From Burkholderia contaminans (lineage in GTDB: Bacteria > Pseudomonadota > Gammaproteobacteria > Burkholderiales > Burkholderiaceae), in contig NZ_CP090641.1 in NCBI RefSeq assembly GCF_029633825.1, positions 1,550,001-1,614,000 of the forward strand: DNA of 64,000 nucleotides, written 5' to 3'. Both the position numbers and the translations under genes were made by a program. Under the pieces are notes generated by a model, which searched no databases, was not told the DNA's origin, and saw nothing but the letters and a program-made list of their open reading frames with translations. Of the stretch, positions 53,972 to 61,954 are shown piece after piece. Position 1 is the stretch's first letter. The number at the start of each line of letters is the position of its first letter.

Positions 53972-55420
53972 ATGAACCTGAACGATCAGATCGCTTCGCT
54001 CGCCACGGGCGTCGATCAGCTCCTCCACGATCACCACGCCGCGCAGCAGGCGGCACGCAGCGCGGAAGCCTTCGCACGCGCCGCGGCAGCGGAGGCCCGG
54101 GCCGCGGCAGAGCGTCACGCCGCCGCGGAAGCCGAAGCGCTAGCCGCCGCACAACGCCACACGGCAGCAGCCGCCGACGCCGAGGCTGCGCAGCAGCGCC
54201 ACGCCAGCGCGACCGCCGCGGCCGAAGCCGCCGCCCAGCGTCATACCGATGCCACCGCGCAAGCCGAAGCCGCGTCGCAGCGCCATGCGGAAGCCACCGC
54301 ACTGACCGAAGCACTCGCGCAACGTCATGCGGATGCCGAAGCAGCGTCGCAGCGCCACGCGGCAGCGATCGCCGAAGCCGAGGCCGCCGCGCAGCGTCAT
54401 CACGCGGCAGCCACCGAAGCCGAAGCGGCCGCGCAGCGCCATGCAGCCGCGACTGCCGAAGCCGAAGCCGCCGCGAAGCGGCACGCGGAAGCGACCGCCG
54501 AGGCCGAAGCGGCCACGCAGCGTCACGCAGCCGCCATCGCCGAAGCCGAAGCCGCCGCCCAACGCCACACGGCTGCAATCGCGGAAGCCGAAGCGCTCGC
54601 GCAGCAGCACACGCAGGCGATCGCCGAAACGCAAGCCGCCGCGCAGCGTCATGCCGAGGCGACCGCCGAGGCCGAAGCCGTCACGCAACGCCATACCGAA
54701 GCGATCGCGCAGGCCGAGGCGGCCGCGCAGCGCCACGCCGATGCCACCGCGCGGGCGGAGGCCGTCACGCAGCGTCATGCCGAAGCGATCGCACAAGCCG
54801 AAGCGGCTGCGCAGCACCACGCGAAGGCCATCGCCGACGCCGAGGCGCTGGTCGAGGCCGTCGTCAAGGAAGCCGCGACGAGCGCAGTCGCCGCCCCGGC
54901 AGTTGCAGCCGAAGTCGTCGAACCTGCGCCGGCCGCTACGCCGGCGGCGGAGCCGGCCGTGATCGCGCCCGCGCCGGCTGCGGCCGAAACGGTGGATTCG
55001 ACGGCCGACGCCGAAACGGCCGTCGTCGCGACGGCGCAAGCCGAAGCGCCGGTTGAAGTCGAAGCCGAAGCCGACGTCGCCCCGGCCCCGTCCGACAAAG
55101 CGACGCTGCACGTGTCGCGCCCGACGCAGAACGAACTCACGCTGACCATCAACGGCGAATCGATCACGCTGCATCCGGAGCAGCTGGGCCAGCTGATCGA
55201 GGAACTCGCGCATGCGCGCGCGTCGATGCAGCCGGAGCCGCCGCCCGGCATCCCGGCCGGCTGGCGCTTCGTGACGACGAAGAACCCGATGATGGCCGTG
55301 CAGAAGCAGGCGAACGGCGACCGCCTGCTGGTGGCCCGCCACACGGGCTACGGCTGGGTGCCGTTCACGTTCTCGCCGGATGTCGTGGTCCAGATGTACA
55401 TGATGCTGACCCAGCGCTGA
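53972..55420 (+). CDS. Alanine-rich protein with 14-residue coiled-coil repeats
   Basis: A 482-residue protein with no signal peptide or membrane helix. Residues 20-300 repeat a 14-residue unit, A-E-A-E-A-A-A-Q-R-H-x-x-A-T, about 17 times. Two heptads per unit predict a long parallel coiled coil or helix. A Glu/Ala/Pro linker (300-370) leads to a compact C-terminal domain of about 110 residues (LHVSRPTQNELTLTINGESITLHPEQLGQLIEEL ... VVQMYMMLTQR) that I do not recognise. It sits between hpnA and hpnB, with terminators on both sides, so its link to hopanoids is by position only. Confidence 0.8.
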   Translation: MNLNDQIASLATGVDQLLHDHHAAQQAARSAEAFARAAAAEARAAAERHAAAEAEALAAAQRHTAAAADAEAAQQRHASATAAAEAAAQRHTDATAQAEAASQRHAEATALTEALAQRHADAEAASQRHAAAIAEAEAAAQRHHAAATEAEAAAQRHAAATAEAEAAAKRHAEATAEAEAATQRHAAAIAEAEAAAQRHTAAIAEAEALAQQHTQAIAETQAAAQRHAEATAEAEAVTQRHTEAIAQAEAAAQRHADATARAEAVTQRHAEAIAQAEAAAQHHAKAIADAEALVEAVVKEAATSAVAAPAVAAEVVEPAPAATPAAEPAVIAPAPAAAETVDSTADAETAVVATAQAEAPVEVEAEADVAPAPSDKATLHVSRPTQNELTLTINGESITLHPEQLGQLIEELAHARASMQPEPPPGIPAGWRFVTTKNPMMAVQKQANGDRLLVARHTGYGWVPFTFSPDVVVQMYMMLTQR

Positions 55421-55460
55421 GCATCGGCACGCCGCACCGCCGAACCAGCAGTCCAAAACG

Positions 55461-55496
55461 AAACAGCCCGACCGGTTTCCACCGATCGGGCTGTTT
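55461..55496. terminator. Bidirectional terminator between the repeat protein and hpnB
   Basis: AAACAGCCCGA and TCGGGCTGTTT form an 11-bp stem with an inner CGG/CCG. T residues follow on the plus strand and on the minus strand, fitting both convergent genes. Confidence 0.88.
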
Positions 55497-55535
55497 GCTT
55501 TCCGGCTGCCGGGAGGCACGCCTCCCGGGCAAGTC

Positions 55536-56723
55536 TCAGCGCTCCACCGGCGCCTGCACGCGCGCCTTCCACTGGCCGCCCTTGCCGCGCCAGTAGCGCC
55601 ACGCGGACGCGAACGTCGCGCCGACGTAGAACAGCGCGACGAGCGGCAGCGCCGGCGCCCACAGCGGCGAGCGCCGGTAGTAGCGCAGCATCGGTGCATA
55701 CGCGGCGCACATCGACGCCCATGCGAGCCACGCCGGCCATGCACGCGCGCCGTACGCGAGCGCCGCGGCGGGCGGCACGAGATAGATGATCGTCATCCCG
55801 AGCAGCGTGCCGGCCAGCAGCAGCGGCGAATAGTGCAGCTGCGTGAACGCGGTGCGCGCGATCATGTTCCAGATGTCGCGCCAGCTGTCGTACGGGCGCA
55901 ACGACACGCTGCGGTCGGCCAGGTCGAGCCGGATCGGATGGCGGCCTTCGCCGCGATGCTTGATCTGCGCGGCGAGGCTGCAGTCGTCGATCAGCGCGCC
56001 ACGGATCGACTCGATGCCGCCCGCTTCCTCGAGCGCCGTGCGCTTGACGAGCATGCAGCCGCCCGCGGCGCCGGCCGTCCGGTTGCGCGGATTGTTGATC
56101 CACGAGAACGGGTAGAGCTTCGCGAAGAAGAACACGAACGCCGGGATCAGCGCCTTCTCCCAGAACGAATCGCAGCGCAGCCGCACCATCAGCGACACGA
56201 GATCGCGGTTCTCGGCCTGCGCGCGCGTGACGAGCTGCGCGACGGCGTCGGGCGGATGGCCGATGTCGGCATCCGTCAGCAGCAGGTAGTCGGCCGGCAG
56301 GCCGAGCGTCTGCACCGCGGCGATCCCCTGCGACTGCGCCCACACCTTGCCCGACCATCCGGCCGGCAGCGGCTTCGCGGCCAGCACCGTCAGCCGGTCG
56401 GCGCGGTTGATCGCGAGCGCCGCCGCGCGCGCCGCGTCGGCGGTGCCGTCGTCGCTGTGGTCATCGACAATGATCAGATGAAATTCGCCCGGGTAATCCT
56501 GCTCGAGCAGCGAAGTCGCCGCCCGGGCGATCACGTCGGCCTCGTTGCGCGCCGGCACGACCGCGACGACGGCCGGCCAGCCGGCCTCGGCCGCGGCGCC
56601 GCGCGCCTCGGGCGGCAGCGGCCGCGCGGGCACCGCGCGCCAGAAGCCGCCGCGCGCGACGAGCAGCACGATCCAGATCATCAGCGACAGGCCGGACACC
56701 AGGAATGCAAGAACCAGCATCAT
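55536..56723 (-). CDS. hpnB: HpnB, hopanoid-associated glycosyltransferase
   Basis: A 395-residue membrane-bound GT2-fold enzyme. An N-terminal helix anchors it (VLAFLVSGLSLMIWIVLLV). VAVVPARNEADVIARAATSLLEQDYPGEFHLIIVDDHSDDGT is the nucleotide-sugar site, and LLLTDADIGHPPDAV holds the metal-binding D-x-D-like motif. GGCMLVKRTALEEAGGI and ALIDDCSLAAQIK match the acceptor region of HpnB proteins. Three or four C-terminal helices follow. It is thought to glycosylate hopanoid side chains. It is divergent from ispH across about 400 bp. Confidence 0.92.
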   Translation of the reverse strand: MMLVLAFLVSGLSLMIWIVLLVARGGFWRAVPARPLPPEARGAAAEAGWPAVVAVVPARNEADVIARAATSLLEQDYPGEFHLIIVDDHSDDGTADAARAAALAINRADRLTVLAAKPLPAGWSGKVWAQSQGIAAVQTLGLPADYLLLTDADIGHPPDAVAQLVTRAQAENRDLVSLMVRLRCDSFWEKALIPAFVFFFAKLYPFSWINNPRNRTAGAAGGCMLVKRTALEEAGGIESIRGALIDDCSLAAQIKHRGEGRHPIRLDLADRSVSLRPYDSWRDIWNMIARTAFTQLHYSPLLLAGTLLGMTIIYLVPPAAALAYGARAWPAWLAWASMCAAYAPMLRYYRRSPLWAPALPLVALFYVGATFASAWRYWRGKGGQWKARVQAPVER

Positions 56724-57125
56724 CGGCGCGCCCCCTGTCGGACGCCGGCAGCGGCAAAATCAATAGGGGTCGGGAACAAAACGCCCGAAACCGCACGGGC
56801 GGCCGGGCAATACGCGTAAGAATCGACGGTCATCGAATGGCCTTGAAATGAGCGCGACGCCGGGCAGCCGGAGCGGCTGCCCGCGAAACCGCGTAGTTTA
56901 CTGGGTTCCGCGCGCGCCAGCGCCGACGCGGTTCTCCCGCAAATGCAACACGCCGGATACAGCACCAGAGCAAGGAGTTCCCGATAGGGTTAAAATGCGC
57001 GATTAATTCGGGGTTCCGGGGCCTGGCCGGCCGGTTCGTTCCTGCCTTCATAACATCAAGCCGGGGCGAGCGAGCGAGTGCCAGCTCCTCGAACCCCGGC
57101 GTCTGTCGTCGGAGTTCGCTCACCT
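56724..57125. other. Divergent hpnB-ispH intergenic region with a structured ispH leader
   Basis: TTAAAAT near 56991 is a candidate -10 for ispH. The following about 120-nt leader can form a long-range stem: CGGGGTTC near 57009 pairs with GAACCCCG near 57096. No ORF with a ribosome binding site was found. A second promoter for hpnB must lie in the left part but is not distinct. Confidence 0.45.
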
Positions 57126-58067
57126 ATGCGAGTCATCCTTGCCCAGCCCCGCGGCTTTTGTGCGGGGGTTGTCCGTGCGATCGAGATCGTCGATCGCGCG
57201 CTGCAACAGCACGGTGCGCCGGTCTATGTGCGTCATGAGATCGTGCATAACCGGCATGTCGTCGAGAATCTGCGTAATAAAGGGGCCCGATTCGTTGAGG
57301 AACTCGACGAGGTGCCCCACGGCGCTGTCGCGATCTTCAGCGCGCACGGTGTCGCCCAGACGGTCGAGCGCGACGCGGAAACGCGCGGGCTCGACGTGCT
57401 CGACGCGACCTGCCCGCTCGTCACGAAAGTGCACGTGCAAGGCCGCCAGTATGTCGCGGCGGGCCGCCGGCTGATCCTGATCGGCCATGCGGGCCACCCG
57501 GAAGTCGAGGGGACGATCGGCCAGATTCCGGCCGAGGTGATCCTCGTGCAGAGCGAAGCCGAAGTCGATACGCTGACGCTGCCCGTCGACACGCCGGTCG
57601 CGTACATTACGCAGACCACGCTGTCGGTGGACGATACGCGCGGCATCATCGAAGCGCTGCAGCGCCGGTTCACCGACCTCGTCGGCCCGGACACGCGCGA
57701 CATCTGCTACGCGACGCAAAATCGCCAGGCCGCCGTGCGCGAGCTGAGCGAACAGGTTGACGTGCTGCTCGTGGTCGGTGCGACGAACAGCTCGAACTCG
57801 AACCGCCTGCGCGAGATCGGCACCGAAAGCGGTGTGCCGAGCTACCTCGTCGCCGACGGTTCGGAAGTAAAGGCCGAATGGTTCGCGAATGCGAAGACCG
57901 TGGGCCTGACCGCCGGGGCGTCCGCGCCCGAGGAGATGGTCGAAGATGTCATCGGCGCGTTGCGCGCGCTGGGTCCCGTCGACGTCACGACGATGGCGGG
58001 CCGTGAGGAAAAAGTCGAATTCAAGCTGCCGGCGAAGCTCACGCAAGCTGTCGCCCGCGAAGTTTAA
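57126..58067 (+). CDS. ispH: IspH, 4-hydroxy-3-methylbut-2-enyl diphosphate reductase
   Basis: A 313-residue Fe/S enzyme of the last step of the MEP pathway, giving IPP and DMAPP. The three cluster cysteines are in [20 protein letters not shown] and [11 protein letters not shown]. Conserved active-site His residues are in [12 protein letters not shown] and FSAHGV, and the catalytic Thr/Glu region is TQTTLSVDD. The start [15 protein letters not shown] at 57126 is standard. It is 12 nt upstream of hpnH, so this copy probably feeds hopanoid synthesis. Many Burkholderia have a second ispH elsewhere. Confidence 0.96.
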   Translation: MRVILAQPRGFCAGVVRAIEIVDRALQQHGAPVYVRHEIVHNRHVVENLRNKGARFVEELDEVPHGAVAIFSAHGVAQTVERDAETRGLDVLDATCPLVTKVHVQGRQYVAAGRRLILIGHAGHPEVEGTIGQIPAEVILVQSEAEVDTLTLPVDTPVAYITQTTLSVDDTRGIIEALQRRFTDLVGPDTRDICYATQNRQAAVRELSEQVDVLLVVGATNSSNSNRLREIGTESGVPSYLVADGSEVKAEWFANAKTVGLTAGASAPEEMVEDVIGALRALGPVDVTTMAGREEKVEFKLPAKLTQAVAREV

Positions 58068-58079
58068 GGAGGACATCTC

Positions 58080-59240
58080 TTGTCTATTCCGCTGCTCCAG
58101 CAAGTCCGCGTCGGCGCGTACATCACGCGCCAACACCTGTCCGGCAACAAACGCTATCCGCTCGCGCTGATGCTCGAGCCGCTGTTCCGCTGCAACCTCG
58201 CGTGCAACGGCTGCGGCAAGATCGATTATCCGGACCCCATCCTGAACCAGCGTCTGTCCGTCCAGGAATGCCTGGAAGCGGTCGACGAATGCGGCGCGCC
58301 GATCGTGTCGATCGCGGGCGGCGAGCCGCTGCTGCACAAGGAAATGCCGGAAATCGTCCGCGGCATCATGAAGCGCAAGAAGTTCGTCTACCTCTGCACG
58401 AATGCGCTGCTGATGGAAAAGAAGATGGACGACTACCAGCCGAGCCCGTATTTCGTCTGGTCGGTCCACCTCGACGGCGACGCGCAGATGCACGATCACT
58501 CGGTGTCGCAGGAAGGCGTGTACGACAAGGCGGTCGCGGCCATCAAGGAAGCGAAGCGCCGCGGCTTCCGCGTGAACATCAACTGCACGCTGTTCAACGA
58601 TGCGATCCCCGAGCGCGTCGCGAAGTTCTTCGATACGTTGAAGCCGATCGGCGTCGACGGCATCACCGTGTCGCCGGGCTACGCGTACGAGCGCGCGCCG
58701 GATCAGCAGCACTTCCTGAACCGCGACAAGACGAAGAACCTGTTCCGCGAAATCCTGAAGCGCGGCGAAGGCGGCAAGCGCTGGTCGTTCAGCCAGTCGT
58801 CGCTGTTCCTCGACTTCCTGGCCGGCAACCAGACGTACAAGTGCACGCCGTGGGGCAACCCGGCGCGTACGGTGTTCGGCTGGCAGAAGCCGTGCTACCT
58901 GGTCGGCGAAGGTTACGTGAAGACCTTCAAGGAACTGATGGAAGACACGAACTGGGACAACTACGGCGTCGGCAACTACGAGAAGTGCGCGGACTGCATG
59001 GTCCACTGCGGCTTCGAGGCAACTGCCGTGATGGACACGATGGCGCATCCGCTGAAGGCGTTCGCCGTGAGCCGCAAGGGCATCAAGACCGACGGCCCGT
59101 TCGCTCCGGACATTCCGATCGACAAGCAGCGCCCGGCCGAGTACGTGTTCTCGCGCCACGTCGAGATCAAGCTCGAGGAAATCCAGCGCGCCGGCAAGGG
59201 CAAGCTGCAGAAGGCGGCGAAGCCGGCAGCCGCAGCCTGA
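58080..59240 (+). CDS. hpnH: HpnH, radical SAM adenosyl hopene synthase
   Basis: A 386-residue radical SAM enzyme that joins a 5'-deoxyadenosyl group to diploptene, the first step of extended hopanoids. The cluster motif is C-N-L-A-C-N-G-C (C-x3-C-x2-C) near residue 40. GGEPLLHKEMPEIV is the SAM-binding glycine motif. A C-terminal Cys group (NYEKCADCMVHCGFEATAV) is conserved in HpnH. The start codon is TTG at 58080 with AAGGAGG 7 nt before it, and MSIPLLQQVRVGAYI is the expected N-terminus. Confidence 0.96.
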   Translation: MSIPLLQQVRVGAYITRQHLSGNKRYPLALMLEPLFRCNLACNGCGKIDYPDPILNQRLSVQECLEAVDECGAPIVSIAGGEPLLHKEMPEIVRGIMKRKKFVYLCTNALLMEKKMDDYQPSPYFVWSVHLDGDAQMHDHSVSQEGVYDKAVAAIKEAKRRGFRVNINCTLFNDAIPERVAKFFDTLKPIGVDGITVSPGYAYERAPDQQHFLNRDKTKNLFREILKRGEGGKRWSFSQSSLFLDFLAGNQTYKCTPWGNPARTVFGWQKPCYLVGEGYVKTFKELMEDTNWDNYGVGNYEKCADCMVHCGFEATAVMDTMAHPLKAFAVSRKGIKTDGPFAPDIPIDKQRPAEYVFSRHVEIKLEEIQRAGKGKLQKAAKPAAAA

Positions 59241-59290
59241 GTGCGTTTCGCCGCGCGGAGGCCACGCCTTCGCGCCGGCGGGAAAAAATG

Positions 59291-59327
59291 AAGCGCCACG
59301 GAGTCCGCTCCGTGGCGCTTTTGTTTT
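59291..59327 (+). terminator. Rho-independent terminator of ispH-hpnH
   Basis: AAGCGCCACGGAG and CTCCGTGGCGCTT form a perfect 13-bp stem around TCCG, followed by TTGTTTT. It lies about 50 bp after the hpnH stop. Confidence 0.95.
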
Positions 59328-59470
59328 GGGCCGCGGTTTTGCATCGCGTTTCACCGTCACCGTATTGATTGCCGCGACAGTCACGCATGCGCTGAATCAA
59401 CGTGACTGTATCGCTGCGCCGGTGCGGCCGGCCCTGTCTCCTCCATCCTCCCTGCGAAACCGGTGCGACG

Positions 59471-59959
59471 CTACGCGGCCAGCGATTCGGCCGCATGCAT
59501 GCGCATCTTCTCCGCCGCGCCCGCGACGAGTGCCGGCTGGCCGCTCGACGCGAACGCGCAGACGTGCTCCCATAGCTCGGCCAGCCGATGCCGCGTGAGC
59601 GTCGTGACGCACGTGTCGTTCGCCGCGAGCACAGGCTCGAGTACTGCGCATTCGTCGTCGCGCAGCGTCCATGCGCCGCTTTGCGCCGCGCGCGCCACAC
59701 CCGCATCGAGCGCACGCTCCGCGTCGACGCACAGGTCGATGTCCGCATCCGCGCCTACCGCATCGTCGAGCGCCAGGAACACGAGGTAGACACTCGTGCG
59801 CAAGCGCATCAGCAGCGCCTCGTTGCCATGCCCGCTACGCAGCGCGACGAGCGCCATGTGGCATTTCAGCGAGATGTCGCGTGCATGCACGGGCGGCAGC
59901 GGCAGCAGCCACTCGCGGGTCAGCGGCACGTGGCGACGGTTTTTCCGGGAGCCTTTCAT
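59471..59959 (-). CDS. Conserved protein of unknown function, last gene of a three-gene operon
   Basis: A 162-residue cytosolic protein (MKGSRKNRRHVPLTREWLLPLPPVHARDISLKCHMALVALRSG...). The N-terminus is basic, the rest is predicted helical with conserved-looking HMALVALRSGHGNEALLMRL and LAELWEHVCAFASS. No domain is recognised. Its ATG overlaps the stop codon of the 70-residue gene as ATGA, so translation is coupled. Function is open. Confidence 0.65.
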   Translation of the reverse strand: MKGSRKNRRHVPLTREWLLPLPPVHARDISLKCHMALVALRSGHGNEALLMRLRTSVYLVFLALDDAVGADADIDLCVDAERALDAGVARAAQSGAWTLRDDECAVLEPVLAANDTCVTTLTRHRLAELWEHVCAFASSGQPALVAGAAEKMRMHAAESLAA

Positions 59960-60168
59960 GACGGGCTCCCGTCGGCGGGCAAATCGCTCGCCTCGAATGC
60001 CGGCCATGCGAGGCGGCACGCAACGGCGTCGCGGCGCGCGTGGCGCAGGTACGTCGCACGACGCCGCGCGCCGTGCCCATCGTCGCGCCGCTGCGCCGCC
60101 CGCGCGTCCGGCAGCCGGCGCGGCGCCGACGCGCGCACGACGCCGTTAAATCGGATCGTGCAAGCCAT
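59956..60168 (-). CDS. Small basic protein, middle gene of a three-gene operon
   Basis: A 70-residue protein rich in Arg and Ala (MACTIRFNGVVRASAPRRLPDARAAQRRDDGHGARRRATYLRHARRD...). AGGAGG 6 nt before the ATG at 60168 gives good support for translation. It starts 14 nt after the stop codon of the secreted-protein gene and ends in ATGA with the next gene. I do not recognise a domain. Confidence 0.6.
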   Translation of the reverse strand: MACTIRFNGVVRASAPRRLPDARAAQRRDDGHGARRRATYLRHARRDAVACRLAWPAFEASDLPADGSPS

Positions 60169-60182
60169 GTTCGCCTCCTGCA

Positions 60183-60560
60183 TCAGAACGTGTTCTCGCC
60201 CTTCAGGTAGTACGCGGTCTTCACGAAGAACGCCTTGACCGGATGGCCGCCCTGCACATCGCGCGCGGCGCGCGCTTCCATCGCGGCCCGCTCTTCGCGC
60301 GACCGGTCCGGCACGGGGTTATGGACACGTTCGAGCGCACGCTGCATCGCGAGCGGATAGTTCTGGTTGCCGGCGGACGTCGCGCGATAGCCGGCGCGCG
60401 TCATCTGCGTCAGTTGCGCGTCGGTTTCGGCACGCGCCGCCGACCAGCTCGACCATGAGGCATTCGAGGCGCCGTCCGTCACGGCGGACTGAGCGAAACT
60501 GACGGCGGGCAGCGCAGCGAGTGCGCAGGAAAGTACCGCAACGGGAACGAGGGATCGCAT
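60183..60560 (-). CDS. Small secreted protein, first gene of a three-gene operon
   Basis: A 125-residue exported protein. The signal peptide MRSLVPVAVLSCALAALPAVSFAQ ends with an S-F-A cleavage site. The mature part (LTQMTRAGYRATSAGNQNYPLAMQRALERV) resembles the DUF4148 layout of the protein at 33599, with a Gly-Tyr-x-Pro-like turn, but the match is loose. The C-terminus HPVKAFFVKTAYYLKGENTF is unusual. GGAGG lies 7 nt before the ATG at 60560. Confidence 0.7.
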   Translation of the reverse strand: MRSLVPVAVLSCALAALPAVSFAQSAVTDGASNASWSSWSAARAETDAQLTQMTRAGYRATSAGNQNYPLAMQRALERVHNPVPDRSREERAAMEARAARDVQGGHPVKAFFVKTAYYLKGENTF

Positions 60561-61052
60561 AGTGGCCTCCAGGTGGTTGTCCCCGCATCGATCATGTTCG
60601 ACGATGCGTTGAAACCATCGTATGACGCGCTGCATTCCGTATGAATAGCCGATTCCGCAATTGATATTTTCGGTGTCGACACCCGGTGCGCAAACCGCGT
60701 CATGCGCGAATCCCGCCAAACAGGAATTTCTTTATTTCATTCAACGCCCTGATCGCATTTGTTCAGACGATCCGAAGCAGCGCACGCAGCTCTTTTTCAA
60801 TTTCGGAAATGACATGTTGCCGATGCGATCACCACCGGCGCACCCGCCGACAAGGCTTCCGGCGTGATATCGCGCGTGCGGACACCGCAATCGGTCGCCC
60901 GATCGAATCGAACGTTTCTCATGATTCAGGACAAATCATCGCGTCCGGATTGCCGGATAGCGACACGACGCGCACGGCAAGGACGCGCGATAATCACACA
61001 TCGGCCGTTTCGCACGGCACCTCATGCATTCCCATCTTCATCGAGTCCTTCC
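60561..61052. other. AT-richer intergenic region
   Basis: About 490 bp with clearly lower GC than the surrounding genes (runs such as CAATTTCGGAAATGACATG). No ORF has a ribosome binding site. It separates the minus-strand three-gene operon from the plus-strand genes and must hold both promoters, but I cannot place them. Confidence 0.5.
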
Positions 61053-61406
61053 ATGGCTGCCCTCGACATCACCGCCATCCACAGTTGGCACGCGCACGTC
61101 TATTTCGATGCGGTGAGCCGCGACGCGGCCTGGACGTTTCGCCAGGTCGTCGACGAACGGTTCGGCGCGGTCATCGAACTCGGCCGCTTTCACGAACGCC
61201 TCGTCGGCCCGCACCCGGCATGGTCGTACCAGATCGCGTTCGACGCCGCGCGCTTCGATGACATCGTGCCGTGGCTCGTGCTGAACCACGGGGCGCTCGA
61301 CATCTTCCTGCATCCGAATACGAACGACGAACTGCGCGACCATCGCGATTGCGCGGTGTGGATCGGGAAGTCGTATCAGCTGAATCTCGACGCGCTGGCC
61401 GGATAA
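61053..61406 (+). CDS. DOPA 4,5-dioxygenase-family protein
   Basis: A 117-residue protein. ITAIHSWHAHVYFDAVSRDAAW opens with the H-x-H-x-Y pattern of the family, and GPHPAWSYQIAFDAARFDDIVPWLVLNHGALDIFLHPNTNDELRDHRDCAVWIG gives the second His set (LNHG, FLHP). Fungal and plant members cleave the ring of L-DOPA, while bacterial ones often lack a defined substrate. Metal-binding histidines appear complete. The start at 61053 is favoured by family length, but the ribosome binding site is weak. Confidence 0.88.
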   Translation: MAALDITAIHSWHAHVYFDAVSRDAAWTFRQVVDERFGAVIELGRFHERLVGPHPAWSYQIAFDAARFDDIVPWLVLNHGALDIFLHPNTNDELRDHRDCAVWIGKSYQLNLDALAG

Positions 61407-61522
61407 CGGCCGGCACGCGGCCGCCTGCGCCGCGGCACATCCACGTTTCGGGTCGACGTGAAACGTTCCGCGGCGGCGCGCCCATACAGTGGGTTCCGTT
61501 ATCGACGCTTCCGGGACCCGCC

Positions 61523-61954
61523 ATGTCACACGCCCACGCCGATGCCCGGCACATTTACGAAGGCTGGCACGCGGCCGTCGTCGCGCGCGACGTCGATGCG
61601 CTGATGGCGCTGTATGCCGACGACGCGATACTCGAAACGCCGCTGATCGTCGTCACGCTGCCCGATCACGGCTCCGGCGTGCTGCACGGCAAGGCCGCGA
61701 TCGGCGCATTCTTCGCGGCGAGCCTGGGCAATCCGGGCAACAAGCTCGGGCGCTGGTATCGCACCGGGCTGTTCTTCTCGAACGGCCGCCAGCTCACGTG
61801 GGAATATCCGCGCGCCACGCCGGACGGCGACCAGGTCGATCTCGTCGAAGTGATGGATCTGCGCGACGGGCTGATCGCGCATCATCGCGTGTACTGGGGA
61901 TGGGCCGGCTTTCTCGCGCTGCGCGCCGCCACGCCGGCGCCCGACCGCGCATGA
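61523..61954 (+). CDS. SnoaL-like (NTF2-fold) protein
   Basis: A 143-residue protein. ARHIYEGWHAAVVARDVDALMALYADDAILETPLI is the typical NTF2-fold start and LVEVMDLRDGLIAHHRVYWGW the end, both as in SnoaL-like proteins. Members are polyketide cyclases, small isomerases or binding proteins. The gene ends in ATGA with the following MFS transporter gene, so both are likely made together. Confidence 0.85.
   Translation: MSHAHADARHIYEGWHAAVVARDVDALMALYADDAILETPLIVVTLPDHGSGVLHGKAAIGAFFAASLGNPGNKLGRWYRTGLFFSNGRQLTWEYPRATPDGDQVDLVEVMDLRDGLIAHHRVYWGWAGFLALRAATPAPDRA

Noticed and set aside
60661..60867. A 68-codon plus-strand gene in the AT-richer gap
   Set aside because: No ribosome binding site and no coherent composition; the gap is more likely regulatory or eroded sequence.
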